64,000 nucleotides of DNA from Acholeplasmataceae bacterium UBA4853 (GCA_002399815.1 DHEJ01000010.1:37236-101235), one strand, 5' to 3'; shown: positions 52,952 through 62,296, counted from the first letter of the stretch. Notes: generated from the sequence alone by a model not told the origin. Translations and numbers: made by a program.

Positions 52952-54523
52952 TTAAATATATTGATCTAGTTTATTTGAATCGATTTCAAGAATAACTGTT
53001 CCAAATTTAGGAATTTCAAGACTATCTCCATAAACATATTTTAGGAATTCAACATCAAGACTACGAGTTGTATCACCCATATTATGGACAACAAGAAGTG
53101 TTTGAGTGTAATCTTCATATGTATATTGACGAATATAACCTTGTAGGAATGTATGGCCATCTTTCCATGTTTTATAGTAGTTTCCATACATTAAAGCCGG
53201 ATTATTTAAACGTAAATGGGTGAAGGTTTTATAATGATTTACTAAGGAATTTGGATTCAGTAAACTATCTTTTAGACTCATATGATCATTGGAATCACCA
53301 TAAGGTAATAACCATGTTGTTTCTTTTGTTTCATCTCCCCATTTAAATGGGAATCGACGGTACTGATCATAGATTACACCTTGACCAGTTAAATCTTTAC
53401 CATGATCAGCAGTGCCTTCAAAATTTGAACCTTTCATGCCTAATTCCTCACCATAATAGATATGAGGAGAACCAGGAAGGGTTAACATCACCGCAGCTGC
53501 TTGTTTCAAATCATACAAACTATTAACATCACTGAATTCACCACGTGATGCAATACGGTCAATATCATGATTACTAATAAATAATGAAGGTATTGAATTG
53601 CTATTATATGGTTTATAAGCATTTAAGGCTTTTTCAATATTTGATGCGAAGTATTGCATATTTGATCTAGCACCAACTTTATTCCAGATTTCACTAGCTA
53701 TATAAAAATCAAATAATGAATCCAAACCAATGTAGTATTGTCTATATGCTTCGTAGGTGTAATCAAACACTTCACCTAAGAAAAACACTTCAGGATCAAG
53801 TGATCGAGCATGTAATTGGAGTTCTCTTAATAAAGTATAGTTTTTAACTAAAGCATTAGAAGGATTAATGTTTGGATCACCTAAAAATAAGTGTTTTGCT
53901 GCATCAAATCTAAACCCTCTAATTCCTTTAGACATCCAAAATGATATGATATCTTTAATTTCAGTAACAACATCTGGGTTGTTTAAATTCAAATCTTTCA
54001 TGCCACCTGAAAAGGATTCAAAAGCGGTTGTTTCTGATGTCCAAACATAGAAATCTCTAAATGGTGCTGAAACTGATGATTTAGCATCTACATACCATGA
54101 ATTGGTATCTGATGTATGATTAATAACTAAATCCATAACTACTTTAATACCTTTACTTTTGGCAGTAGAGATTAAATTTTCCAAATCAGCCATGGTACCA
54201 TATTCACTATTTACAGTATAGTAATCTCTTATTCGGTAACCATGATAAGATAACCAATCTTGATCAGTATCATTAAATGGAAGCATCCAAATTGCAGTGA
54301 TACCCAAATCAACTAAATAGTCTAAATTTTCAGTAACACCATTAAAGTCTCCAATACCATCATCATTGGAATCAGCAAAAGAACGGATGAATATTTGATA
54401 ATAAATATCATTTTTAGGATTTAGTGACTTAAAATCATACTCTTCTTGGACATTTTGTGGTGTACAAGCAAATAGTAATACAGTCATAAACAATAAAGAT
54501 AATAAGGATAAAACTTTTTTCAT
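52952..54523 (-). CDS. Membrane-anchored extracellular alpha-amylase (GH13 lipoprotein)
   Basis: Lipoprotein signal peptide with lipobox LFAC (Cys about 20) followed by a GH13 domain starting YYQIFIRSFADSNDDGIGDF. Catalytic segments are DLVINHTSDTN, GFRFDAAKHLF (nucleophile), FFLGEVFDY (acid) and ISNHDIDRI. 523 residues. It should act on starch or dextrins at the cell surface, feeding MalE. Last of a three-gene unit with the RDD and MalA-like genes. Confidence 0.88.
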   Translation of the reverse strand: MKKVLSLLSLLFMTVLLFACTPQNVQEEYDFKSLNPKNDIYYQIFIRSFADSNDDGIGDFNGVTENLDYLVDLGITAIWMLPFNDTDQDWLSYHGYRIRDYYTVNSEYGTMADLENLISTAKSKGIKVVMDLVINHTSDTNSWYVDAKSSVSAPFRDFYVWTSETTAFESFSGGMKDLNLNNPDVVTEIKDIISFWMSKGIRGFRFDAAKHLFLGDPNINPSNALVKNYTLLRELQLHARSLDPEVFFLGEVFDYTYEAYRQYYIGLDSLFDFYIASEIWNKVGARSNMQYFASNIEKALNAYKPYNSNSIPSLFISNHDIDRIASRGEFSDVNSLYDLKQAAAVMLTLPGSPHIYYGEELGMKGSNFEGTADHGKDLTGQGVIYDQYRRFPFKWGDETKETTWLLPYGDSNDHMSLKDSLLNPNSLVNHYKTFTHLRLNNPALMYGNYYKTWKDGHTFLQGYIRQYTYEDYTQTLLVVHNMGDTTRSLDVEFLKYVYGDSLEIPKFGTVILEIDSNKLDQYI

Positions 54524-54588
54524 TGAATCACCTCTGATTTGAAGTATTTATATTTATAGTTACATAAATTAAACCTTGTTTATTAATA

Positions 54589-55401
54589 CTAAGTAAATGA
54601 TTTTCTTGAGAATACCAGTAGTACTAGCATTACTGTCATACCAAGCACTAGATTAAAGACAACTGGTGCAAACCCTGGAAGAATTAAACCAAAGATTAAC
54701 GATAGAATACTTGGTAATGTTGTTGATAGAATAACAAAATTAAAGCCATCTTGGAAACTCAAGAATTTTTGGAATCCGAATCTGAATAATTGAATGATTG
54801 CTGTTAAAAGTAATACAAATATAAATGTTGTACCTATTTGTACAATTTGGTTTCTAATTACAGCGTAGAAGATAATATAGTTACTAAAAGATCTTTCAAT
54901 ATTATCACCAAATTGTGTAAATAATTCCACACGTTGACTACCAGTTGAAAAGTTTAGCTCATTTAAATTAATAATATCTTCAAAGCCACTATAACCATCT
55001 GAGTACAGTGTATTTTTATTGATATCTATATATTGGATATTATCTTCATTGAAAATAACGATATTCTTACCTGTAATAGATTCAATCGAGCTATTGTAAC
55101 CAAAGAAGTAAATATAATCTTTATGTGTAAAAGAAGTACCATCTAATGTAACACCTGAAATACCACCAATATGGATTGTTCCTGTTGGTAAATTATCCCA
55201 TATAGGTGACTCAGAAGATAGATTTTCTTCAATAAAGTTTATCTTTGTTCCTTCATATTCATAAGCTAACCAGGTTAATGGAAAGTTAGCAATAAAGGTT
55301 AAAAGTAAAAAGTAAACAAGCATTTTTACGAGTGATTCACCACGTCTAGTTAATAATTTTGGGAATTGAAATCCCCATTTGAAGTATTTTACAATAAACA
55401 T
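54589..55401 (-). CDS. malA: DUF1189 membrane protein, MalA-like
   Basis: 270-residue membrane protein: one helix near 25-48, an outer segment of about 110 residues, then three to four helices (about 160-270). Topology and the start (KWGFQFPKLLTRRGES) fit DUF1189, the family of pneumococcal MalA encoded with the maltodextrin transporter. Function in sugar use is not established. It overlaps the RDD gene by one base and precedes the amylase by 65 bp. Confidence 0.65.
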   Translation of the reverse strand: MFIVKYFKWGFQFPKLLTRRGESLVKMLVYFLLLTFIANFPLTWLAYEYEGTKINFIEENLSSESPIWDNLPTGTIHIGGISGVTLDGTSFTHKDYIYFFGYNSSIESITGKNIVIFNEDNIQYIDINKNTLYSDGYSGFEDIINLNELNFSTGSQRVELFTQFGDNIERSFSNYIIFYAVIRNQIVQIGTTFIFVLLLTAIIQLFRFGFQKFLSFQDGFNFVILSTTLPSILSLIFGLILPGFAPVVFNLVLGMTVMLVLLVFSRKSFT

Positions 55402-55874
55402 TATTTTAAGTCCGTATCTTTCATTGTTTTCGTTCTAATCGCTTCATTAACACGCATATTGTGTGGTGAAGTGTCTAAATCAACTACTTTTGTTTTAAAA
55501 ATATAGTCATGAAGCGTTCTAGATACGTGTTTTTCTGATAACACGAAGAATGCTACTATTAAATAAACACCAAATGTTAAGGTTGATGCTAAATATTTAA
55601 AGAGTTCTCTTAAAATAAGTTTAAGAATAGAAGGATTTGTGTCATCCATATTCATTACTTTAATTTTTTGAATTCTTTGACCAAATGTTTGTCTACTTTT
55701 TGATAGTATTGGTAAAATTATAATCAAGAAGAAGGCTGCTGTTAAAATAGAAATTTGAACAATTGAACGATATTCAAAGTTCGGTAATCCAAGTGCAGTT
55801 AGTATGACTGCAATAATTAATCCTGACATATCGGCTGCAAATGCTCTAACGCGTTTTTCAAATCTAGGTACCAT
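55401..55874 (-). CDS. RDD-family membrane protein
   Basis: 157 residues with the RDD pattern: RAFAADMSGLIIA near the N-terminus (Arg, Asp), and three to four helices with RQTFGQRIQKIKV between them. Function of the family is mostly unknown. First gene of the RDD-malA-amylase unit, divergent from the msmX-type ATPase. The start follows a G-rich ribosome site (GGGGGA). Confidence 0.7.
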   Translation of the reverse strand: MVPRFEKRVRAFAADMSGLIIAVILTALGLPNFEYRSIVQISILTAAFFLIIILPILSKSRQTFGQRIQKIKVMNMDDTNPSILKLILRELFKYLASTLTFGVYLIVAFFVLSEKHVSRTLHDYIFKTKVVDLDTSPHNMRVNEAIRTKTMKDTDLK

Positions 55875-55904
55875 TGTTATCCCCCACGAGCTTTATATAA
55901 ATAT

Positions 55905-55913
55905 ATTATAACA
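55905..55913 (-). promoter_or_regulatory. Extended -10 promoter of RDD-malA-amylase operon
   Basis: On the minus strand TGtTATAAT. The cre-like site at 55925 lies just upstream. Confidence 0.5.
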
Positions 55914-55924
55914 TTTAAATTTCG

Positions 55925-55962
55925 TGAAACCGTTTGCAATATTTTTTTCTTTCATGTATAAT
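55925..55962 (+). promoter_or_regulatory. cre-like operator and promoter of msmX-type gene
   Basis: TGAAACCGTTTGCA (55925-55938) matches TGWNANCGNTNNCA fully and overlaps the -35 TTGCAA (55934-55939). TATAAT (55957-55962) follows after 17 bases. A bound LacI-type protein would block this promoter and sit between the two divergent units. Confidence 0.65.
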
Positions 55963-56019
55963 AACTCTGATAGAAATCTTGCGTCTATCTAAATTCAATA
56001 TAATTCCTAGGGGGAAAAC

Positions 56020-57237
56020 ATGGCAACATTGCAACTAAAAGACATCAATAAAATCTATCCTAATGGCGTTCAAGCAGTCTTCGACTTCAACTTGGACATC
56101 AAAGATAAAGAGTTTATTGTATTTGTCGGACCGAGTGGATGCGGTAAATCCACAACCCTCCGTATGATCGCGGGCCTTGAAGACATTAGTTCGGGCGAAT
56201 TATACATTGATGAAGAGTACAAGAACGACACTGCTCCAAAAGACAGAGATATCGCAATGGTATTCCAAAGTTATGCATTATATCCACATATGAGTGTTTA
56301 TGATAACATCGCTTTTGGTCTAAAATTACGTAAAGTTCCTAAGGCAATCATCAAAGAGAAAGTTCAAGCGGCAGCGGAAATATTAGGTTTAGTTCCATAT
56401 TTGGACAGAAAACCAAAAGCTCTATCCGGTGGACAGAGACAACGTGTGGCGTTAGGACGTTCGATCGTTCGTGATGCAAAAGTATTCTTGATGGACGAAC
56501 CTTTATCCAACTTAGATGCTAAACTACGTGTACAAATGCGTGGTGAACTAATCAAACTTCATAAGAAGTTAGATACAACAACTATTTATGTAACCCATGA
56601 CCAAATCGAAGCTATGACAATGGCTACTCGTATTGTAGTTATGAATAAAGGTTACATTATGCAAGTTGGAGAACCAAAAGAAATTTATGACAGACCATCA
56701 AACATCTTCGTTGCCGGTTTCATTGGAACACCTCCAATGAACTTTATCAACGGTATGGTTGATAGTAAAGGTGTATTTACAGCTGGACAATATAAAATCA
56801 AATTACCACAAGATAAATTTGAAATCATTATTCAAAACGAATTTATTGATAAACCAATTATCTTAGGTATCCGTGCTGAAGATATTCATGATGATGAACT
56901 TGTTATGCAAGCACATCCAGATGGTATTTTAGATATTGTTGTAGACGTTGCAGAATTATTAGGTTCTGAAACAAACATTTACACTGATATTAATGGTTCA
57001 AATGTTATTGCTAAAGTTGATGCAAGAACAAATGTTCACATTGGTGATAAAATCAAACTTGGTTTTGACTTAAATAAATTACATTTCTTTGATCCAGAAT
57101 CTGAATTAAGATTATTAGTTGATCAAAATAAGAAAGTAAAAGCTGCTAGAGTTACTAAAGAAGTTGAAGCTACTGAACCAGTTGCTGAAGTAAAAGCTGA
57201 AGCATCTGAAGCTCCTAAAAAATCTAGTAAAAAATAA
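56020..57237 (+). CDS. msmX: Sugar ABC transporter ATPase, MsmX/MalK/UgpC type
   Basis: ATPase powering the MalFG permeases and perhaps other sugar importers. Walker [10 protein letters not shown] (about 38-46), signature LSGGQRQR, Walker [13 protein letters not shown], and H-loop YVTHDQ are present, then the C-terminal regulatory TOBE/OB domain (about 240-370). The last roughly 30 residues are an Ala/Glu/Lys-rich tail not needed for ATPase function. The first roughly 550 bases use many more C/G-ending codons than the rest, suggesting high expression or mosaic origin. Strong ribosome site AGGGGGA. 405 residues (usual 365-375). Confidence 0.9.
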   Translation: MATLQLKDINKIYPNGVQAVFDFNLDIKDKEFIVFVGPSGCGKSTTLRMIAGLEDISSGELYIDEEYKNDTAPKDRDIAMVFQSYALYPHMSVYDNIAFGLKLRKVPKAIIKEKVQAAAEILGLVPYLDRKPKALSGGQRQRVALGRSIVRDAKVFLMDEPLSNLDAKLRVQMRGELIKLHKKLDTTTIYVTHDQIEAMTMATRIVVMNKGYIMQVGEPKEIYDRPSNIFVAGFIGTPPMNFINGMVDSKGVFTAGQYKIKLPQDKFEIIIQNEFIDKPIILGIRAEDIHDDELVMQAHPDGILDIVVDVAELLGSETNIYTDINGSNVIAKVDARTNVHIGDKIKLGFDLNKLHFFDPESELRLLVDQNKKVKAARVTKEVEATEPVAEVKAEASEAPKKSSKK

Positions 57238-57245
57238 GGTTATTT

Positions 57246-57404
57246 ATGTCGAAGATAGATCAAAAGATTGTAATCAATCCTAATAAATTAAAAGTTAGAG
57301 ATGAAACGTTTGTATCAAATAAATTAAAATACAAAATGACAATCGTTGAATCTAAAAAGGCATATAATCGAAAGAAATTAAGTAAAGTAAAAGAAACTGA
57401 GTAA
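57246..57404 (+). CDS. Small basic protein of 52 residues, unknown
   Basis: Starts 8 bases after the msmX-type stop with AAGG upstream. Encodes MSKIDQKIVINPNKLKVRDE and continues with a Lys-rich half ending KKLSKVKETE. Highly basic, no membrane segment, coding-like composition. It ends in the terminator stem that closes the unit. No family recognised. Shared transcription with the transporter ATPase is likely. Confidence 0.6.
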   Translation: MSKIDQKIVINPNKLKVRDETFVSNKLKYKMTIVESKKAYNRKKLSKVKETE

Positions 57405-57429
57405 TCTTGCAAGAGGATTACTCTTTTTG
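57399..57429 (+). terminator. Intrinsic terminator after msmX unit
   Basis: GAGTAATC (57399-57406) pairs with GATTACTC (57416-57423), followed by TTTTT. The stop codon of the 52-residue gene lies in the first arm. Confidence 0.85.
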
Positions 57430-57433
57430 TATA

Positions 57434-57439
57434 TATAAT
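57434..57439 (+). promoter_or_regulatory. -10 element of glutathione peroxidase gene
   Basis: TATAAT directly behind the terminator and 7 bases before GGAGG. The leader must be very short. Confidence 0.5.
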
Positions 57440-57458
57440 AGATATGGAGGATTTAACT

Positions 57459-57974
57459 ATGAACTTATTTAATATTCCTGTAATTGATGTAAATCATCAA
57501 AAAACAGACCTTTCACAATACCGTGGTAAAGTACTTTTAATTATTAATACTGCAACAAAATGTGGTTACACAAAACAATATCAAGGCTTACAAGTTTTAT
57601 ACGATAAATATCATGATAAAGGATTTGAAATTCTTGATTTCCCTTCAAATCAATTCATGGGTCAAGCACCAGGTAAAACAGAAGAGATAAAGGCGTTTTG
57701 TGATCTTAACTTTGGAACGACATTCCCAATTTTTGAAAAGATAAAAGTTAATGGCTTTTTTGCACATCCACTTTATAAATATTTGAAAGCGAATGTACCA
57801 AAAGAGATAAATCCAGGTCAAGTTGATACTGAAGTAACTTATAAAAAAAGTCAAAGAATTAAGTGGAATTTTACTAAATTCTTAATTAATAAAGAAGGTC
57901 AAATTATTCACAGATTCTCACCAAAATTCACTCCTGAAGAAATAGATGGCTTTATTAACGAACTTTTATCATAA
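57459..57974 (+). CDS. Glutathione peroxidase-family peroxidase
   Basis: Thiol peroxidase reducing hydrogen or lipid peroxides, probably with thioredoxin as donor. Active-site Cys in NTATKCGYTKQ (Cys in place of Sec), Gln in FPSNQF, and Trp/Asn in IKWNFTKFLI. 171 residues. ATG 57459 is preferred because GGAGG (57446-57450) lies before it; the upstream ATG at 57444 overlaps that site. Confidence 0.92.
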   Translation: MNLFNIPVIDVNHQKTDLSQYRGKVLLIINTATKCGYTKQYQGLQVLYDKYHDKGFEILDFPSNQFMGQAPGKTEEIKAFCDLNFGTTFPIFEKIKVNGFFAHPLYKYLKANVPKEINPGQVDTEVTYKKSQRIKWNFTKFLINKEGQIIHRFSPKFTPEEIDGFINELLS

Positions 57975-58046
57975 AAAATGATGTTATACCATGGTATTGG
58001 GGTAGACTTAATTGACTTTTAGTGCTTTTTTTGATATCATATTTTT

Positions 58047-58068
58047 GTTATACAAATGTTTGTATAAC
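58047..58068. promoter_or_regulatory. Perfect 22-bp palindrome upstream of leader ORF
   Basis: Arms GTTATACAAA (58047-58056) and TTTGTATAAC (58059-58068) around TG. It sits 6 bases before the leader ORF ribosome site (GGAGG). It could be an operator for a dimeric repressor or an RNA hairpin in the leader. Confidence 0.55.
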
Positions 58069-58088
58069 GTGGAGGAAAGAAAAAGATT

Positions 58089-58154
58089 ATGGAAGATACA
58101 AGTAGTGGACAGAGGACAGTAGAAGCAGATCCTTACGAGGGAGGTACTCTCTAA
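58089..58154 (+). CDS. 21-residue leader ORF upstream of CNNM/CorC gene
   Basis: ATG 58089, with ribosome site GTGGAGGAAAG about 11 bases before it, encodes MEDTSSGQRTVEADPYEGGT plus a final Leu. Its TAA overlaps the next start codon as TAATG. It contains the GGGAGG used by the downstream gene, so its translation should affect that gene. Real use as a leader peptide is inferred from layout only. Confidence 0.45.
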   Translation: MEDTSSGQRTVEADPYEGGTL

Positions 58155-59497
58155 TGGGGATACAAATATTGCTGATATTCGTCTTTATATTCCTGAATGG
58201 TATCTTTGCAGCAAGTGAAATAGCACTTGTTTCTGCAAGTAGAAGAGAAATTGAATCAGATGTACAATCAGGTACAAAACACAGTAAAAAAGCGAAACAT
58301 GTTTTAAATTTAATGGATAATCCTACAGGATTCTTATCAACCATTCAAATAGGAATCACAATGTTTGGATTTATTAACGGGGCACTCGCTTCTTATGCAT
58401 TTTCAGACTTATTATCAGGAGCTATTTCACAGCAATTTGGATTTGAAATTGCTATTGTTAGTCCTGTAGTCACAGTATTAATTACATTATTATTAACTTA
58501 CTTACAAGTAGTATTAGGCGAATTAGTTCCAAAAAGAATAGCTATGAAAGCACCTAAGACAGTTGCTTATTTATTCGTGGGTTTTTTAAGTGCTATTGCA
58601 TTTGTTATGAAACCATTTGTTGTTTTATTAACAGCAACAGCTAATGTTATTGTAAAAATGTTTGGTATTAACCCAAATGAAAATGATGATACTATGTCAG
58701 AAGATGAATTAAGATTAGAGTTAAATGCTTCTGAATCTAAAGGTATCATTGATAAATCTGAAAATGAAATGATTCAAAATATATTTGAATTTGATACAAC
58801 GACAATTGAAGAAGTCATGACACATAGAACTGAAGTTTCAGCAATCGATGTTGAATCGACACGTTCTGAGGTTATTCGCTTTGTAACAACAGAAAAATAT
58901 ACTAGATTTCCAGTATATGAAGGTACAATTGACCGTATTATTGGTACATTACACGTTAAAGATTTACTAAGATATTTGGATGAAAATCCGGATTCAAAAG
59001 TTTTTGATATAAAATCTTTAATTAGAGATCCATTATTTGTACCTCAATCAAAGAAAACAAGACAATTATTTAAAGATATGCAGGCAACTAAAGTTCATAT
59101 AGCAATCGTTATTGATGAATATGGTGGTACTGCAGGTATAGTTACGTTTGAAGATTTAATTGAAGAAATTGTCGGTAATATCTTTGATGAATATGATGAA
59201 GATGATATTGAAATTGAAACAATTAAAGAAGATGAGTATGAAATTGATGGATTAACTAACATCGATGATGTTGAAGATATTTTAGATGCTAAATTACCAG
59301 TTGAAGAATATGATACTTTATCTGGATTCTTATTAGGTCAATTAGGCAGATTCCCTGAAGAGGGTGAAACTGTTGTTATTGTCTATAAAGATTATCGTTT
59401 TGAGGTCTTAGAATACGTTGATAAAGTCATTGAACGTGTTAAAGTTACAAGGATTGAACCAATTAATAGTACTGAAAATGAAACAAACGAAGACTAA
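58154..59497 (+). CDS. CNNM/CorC (HlyC)-family transporter-like protein, MpfA/YhdP type
   Basis: Membrane protein: DUF21/CNNM domain with four helices (about 1-195; starts ILLIFVFIFLNGIFAASEIA), two CBS domains (about 215-345), and C-terminal CorC/HlyC domain (about 360-440). Relatives such as B. subtilis YhdP and S. aureus MpfA export Mg2+. The 'hemolysin' name is historical. 447 residues. Expression is linked to the leader ORF by TAATG. Confidence 0.85.
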   Translation: MGIQILLIFVFIFLNGIFAASEIALVSASRREIESDVQSGTKHSKKAKHVLNLMDNPTGFLSTIQIGITMFGFINGALASYAFSDLLSGAISQQFGFEIAIVSPVVTVLITLLLTYLQVVLGELVPKRIAMKAPKTVAYLFVGFLSAIAFVMKPFVVLLTATANVIVKMFGINPNENDDTMSEDELRLELNASESKGIIDKSENEMIQNIFEFDTTTIEEVMTHRTEVSAIDVESTRSEVIRFVTTEKYTRFPVYEGTIDRIIGTLHVKDLLRYLDENPDSKVFDIKSLIRDPLFVPQSKKTRQLFKDMQATKVHIAIVIDEYGGTAGIVTFEDLIEEIVGNIFDEYDEDDIEIETIKEDEYEIDGLTNIDDVEDILDAKLPVEEYDTLSGFLLGQLGRFPEEGETVVIVYKDYRFEVLEYVDKVIERVKVTRIEPINSTENETNED

Positions 59498-59513
59498 TTC
59501 GTTTGTTTTTTTT
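59481..59513 (+). terminator. Intrinsic terminator after CNNM/CorC gene
   Basis: AAACAAACGAA (59481-59491) pairs with TTCGTTTGTTT (59498-59508), 11 bp, with more T's. The first arm is the end of the gene. Confidence 0.85.
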
Positions 59514-59520
59514 AAATCAC

Positions 59521-59549
59521 TTTATAAAACCGTTACCATATGATAGAAT
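59521..59549 (+). promoter_or_regulatory. glgA promoter with cre-like site in spacer
   Basis: TTTATA (59521-59526), 17 bases, TAGAAT (59544-59549) with TGa in front. The spacer holds TAAAACCGTTACCA (59525-59538), one base off the CcpA consensus. Confidence 0.55.
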
Positions 59550-59569
59550 AAACATAAGAGGTATCGATT

Positions 59570-60991
59570 ATGAATATAACATTTGTAGCTTCTGAAGTAT
59601 TTCCATACTCTAAAACTGGAGGATTAGCTGATATTGCAGCTTTTTTACCAAAAGGTGTGAGTCAGTTAGGTCATAATGTTACGATTATTACACCATATTA
59701 TCAGTCCATAAGTAAATATCATAATCAGATGCAATACTTAGATCGTAAAAGTATTGTTATGGGTGGTATTGAAACAGCTGTCAATTATTTTAAGTTGAAA
59801 GTAGATGGTATTGACATCATTTTTGTTCAAAATATGCACTATTTTGAAAGAGAATTTTTCTATGGCTACAATGATGATGCAGAAAGATTTACTTGTTTTT
59901 CATATGCTGTATTAGAGGTATTAGATATTATTGAACATTTTCCTGATGTTTTACATATTAATGACTGGCAAACCGGAATGATTCCTTATTTATTAGACAG
60001 TCATTTTAGACAAAAAGAAAAATATAGAAATTTAAGAACACTACTAACTATTCATAATTTAGAATATCAAGGTAACTTTGATACGTATGTTGCACGTTTC
60101 TTTAACACTGATTTTAACTTTAGTTATATTCATTTTGATCGAGTTAATTTCTTGAAAGCTGGAATAGAAAAAGCAACTATGATTAATACCGTCTCACCAA
60201 ATTATCGTAATGAGATTCTAACTAAGGAATTTGGGTTTACATTAGATGGTGCATTAAGACATAGAATCAATCAATTAGTCGGTATTTTGAATGGGATTGA
60301 TGAGGAAACTTTTAATCCAAATATAGACCCTCATATATCAAAATATAATTATGAAACAAATCAACATGGAAAAATATCAAATAAGAAACTGCTTTATGAA
60401 CAATATAATTTAGGTAGTGATTACCATGTACCTTTGGTAGTATATATTGGACGTTATGCAACTCAAAAGGGTCTTTGGATGATTAAAGAATCTGTTGAGG
60501 ATGTTTTACTTCATTCTAAAGTTAAGTTTTTCTTTTTAGGTAGTGGTGATCCACAATTTAGTCATTACTTTAAATATTTAACCGATAAATATCCAAAAGA
60601 GGTAGGAAATTATGTAGGATATAATGAATCTTTAGCACATTTACTGTATGCTGCAAGTGATATATTCTTAATGCCTTCTGAATTTGAGCCTTGTGGGTTA
60701 GGTCAAATGATTTCTATGAAATATGGGTCACTACCTATTGTAAGAGAAACTGGTGGCTTAAAAGATACCGTTAAACCATATAATAAATACACGCATGAGG
60801 GTACTGGATTTAGTTTTTCAAATAAGTCAGTATTTGAGTTTAGAGAAAAATTATATGAAGCTATTACACTTTACGAAAAAGAACCAAAAGTTTGGCAATT
60901 ACTTGTTAAACAGGCAATGAAAACTGATTATTCAAATAGAAATATGGCTTTGGAATATGAAAAATTATATAAAAAAATCTTGGGGGATTAA
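59570..60991 (+). CDS. glgA: Glycogen synthase (GT5)
   Basis: ADP-glucose glycosyltransferase building alpha-1,4 glucan. N-terminal KTGGLADI (ADP-glucose-binding Lys) and C-terminal EPCGLGQMISMKYGSLPIVR with ETGGLKDT are diagnostic. 473 residues, full length. It precedes glgC by 3 bp, forming a synthesis operon. No branching enzyme or phosphorylase gene is in the window. Confidence 0.95.
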   Translation: MNITFVASEVFPYSKTGGLADIAAFLPKGVSQLGHNVTIITPYYQSISKYHNQMQYLDRKSIVMGGIETAVNYFKLKVDGIDIIFVQNMHYFEREFFYGYNDDAERFTCFSYAVLEVLDIIEHFPDVLHINDWQTGMIPYLLDSHFRQKEKYRNLRTLLTIHNLEYQGNFDTYVARFFNTDFNFSYIHFDRVNFLKAGIEKATMINTVSPNYRNEILTKEFGFTLDGALRHRINQLVGILNGIDEETFNPNIDPHISKYNYETNQHGKISNKKLLYEQYNLGSDYHVPLVVYIGRYATQKGLWMIKESVEDVLLHSKVKFFFLGSGDPQFSHYFKYLTDKYPKEVGNYVGYNESLAHLLYAASDIFLMPSEFEPCGLGQMISMKYGSLPIVRETGGLKDTVKPYNKYTHEGTGFSFSNKSVFEFREKLYEAITLYEKEPKVWQLLVKQAMKTDYSNRNMALEYEKLYKKILGD

Positions 60992-60994
60992 AAC

Positions 60995-62221
60995 GTGGAA
61001 ACATTAGCATTAATTTTAGCCGGTGGTAAAGGTTCTAGATTAGATATTCTTTCAAATCGTCGCTCAAAACCCGCAATGCCTTTTGCTGGTAAGTATCGTA
61101 TTATCGATTTTGCATTATCAAATTGTAGCCAATCTGGAATTTATGATATCGCAATATTAACTCAATACTTACCACTTTCTTTAAATGACCATGTCGGCTC
61201 TGGAAAGCCATGGGATTTAGATAGAAATAATTCATCTGTTACATTGCTTCAACCACATAATATGTGGTATAAAGGTACAGCTGACGCTGTCCAAAAGAAT
61301 ATGGAATTCATTTTAAAGAAGAATCCTAAGTATGTTTTAATTCTATCAGGTGATCATATTTATAAAATGGATTATAGAAAGATGATTGCCGTACATAAAG
61401 GTTCAAAAGCGCGACTAACTATTGCATGTCAAGAAGTACCAGAATCTGACGTATCAAGATTTGGTATTATGACAACCAATCGTGAAGATGAAATTGTTGA
61501 ATTTCATGAGAAACCTGAAACATCAAAAAGTAGATTGGCAAGTATGGGTATATACTTATTTGATATTGAACTTTTAAATGAAGTACTTCAGGACTGTAAA
61601 GAAGAAGACCTCGATTTTGGTAAACATATCATCCCACACATTATTGAACATACAAAAAAGGCTGTTTATGCTTATAGATTTAATGATTATTGGCAAGATG
61701 TAGGAACTTATGACTCTTATTTAGAGACTAATCTTGATATGATTAAACCATATACTCAACTGGATTTATATGATCCAGGTTGGAAAGTCTTTACAAAATC
61801 AGAAGAAAAACCACCTGTTAAGATTTTTGAAAATGCAGTTGTTCAAAATTCACTATTATCCAATGGTTGTATTATCGAAGGTACAGTTATAAATTCCGTA
61901 TTATCACCAGGTGTACGGGTTGGTAAAGGAACTGTAGTTAGGGATTCCATTATATTAAATGACACGATATTAAGTGAAAATGTGACTGTAGAACGCTGTA
62001 TTATTGATAAGCATGTTGTTGTTGGACACGATAGTTATCTTGGATTTGGTGATGATTATTCACCAAATAAAGAAAAACCTGAGATTTTATCATCAGGTAT
62101 CACTGTTGTTGAAAAATCAAGTGTCATACCAAGTAATGTAACTATTGGTAGAAACTGTAGAATCTTTAAGTTAGGTAAATTTATTTCAAAGAATATTCCT
62201 TCTGGGTCAACCATTAAATAA
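60995..62221 (+). CDS. glgC: Glucose-1-phosphate adenylyltransferase
   Basis: Makes ADP-glucose from ATP and glucose-1-phosphate. Nucleotide-binding motif LILAGGKGSRLDIL, then NRRSKPAMPFAGKYRIIDF, YKGTADAV, SGDHIYKMDY, and a C-terminal left-handed beta helix (about 285-400). GTG start with GGGGGA before it. 408 residues. No GlgD partner, so a homotetramer is likely. Confidence 0.95.
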   Translation: METLALILAGGKGSRLDILSNRRSKPAMPFAGKYRIIDFALSNCSQSGIYDIAILTQYLPLSLNDHVGSGKPWDLDRNNSSVTLLQPHNMWYKGTADAVQKNMEFILKKNPKYVLILSGDHIYKMDYRKMIAVHKGSKARLTIACQEVPESDVSRFGIMTTNREDEIVEFHEKPETSKSRLASMGIYLFDIELLNEVLQDCKEEDLDFGKHIIPHIIEHTKKAVYAYRFNDYWQDVGTYDSYLETNLDMIKPYTQLDLYDPGWKVFTKSEEKPPVKIFENAVVQNSLLSNGCIIEGTVINSVLSPGVRVGKGTVVRDSIILNDTILSENVTVERCIIDKHVVVGHDSYLGFGDDYSPNKEKPEILSSGITVVEKSSVIPSNVTIGRNCRIFKLGKFISKNIPSGSTIK

Positions 62222-62255
62222 GCAGATTACCAACTAAATCATTTAAGTACATAAT

Positions 62256-62290
62256 AAAAGGTGCTATTCGTTAAGAACAGCACCTTTTTT
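62256..62290. terminator. Bidirectional terminator between glgC and FMN-binding lipoprotein gene
   Basis: AAAAGGTGCT (62256-62265) pairs with AGCACCTTTT (62279-62288), with outer A/T runs on both strands. Confidence 0.88.
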
Positions 62291-62296
62291 AATAGC

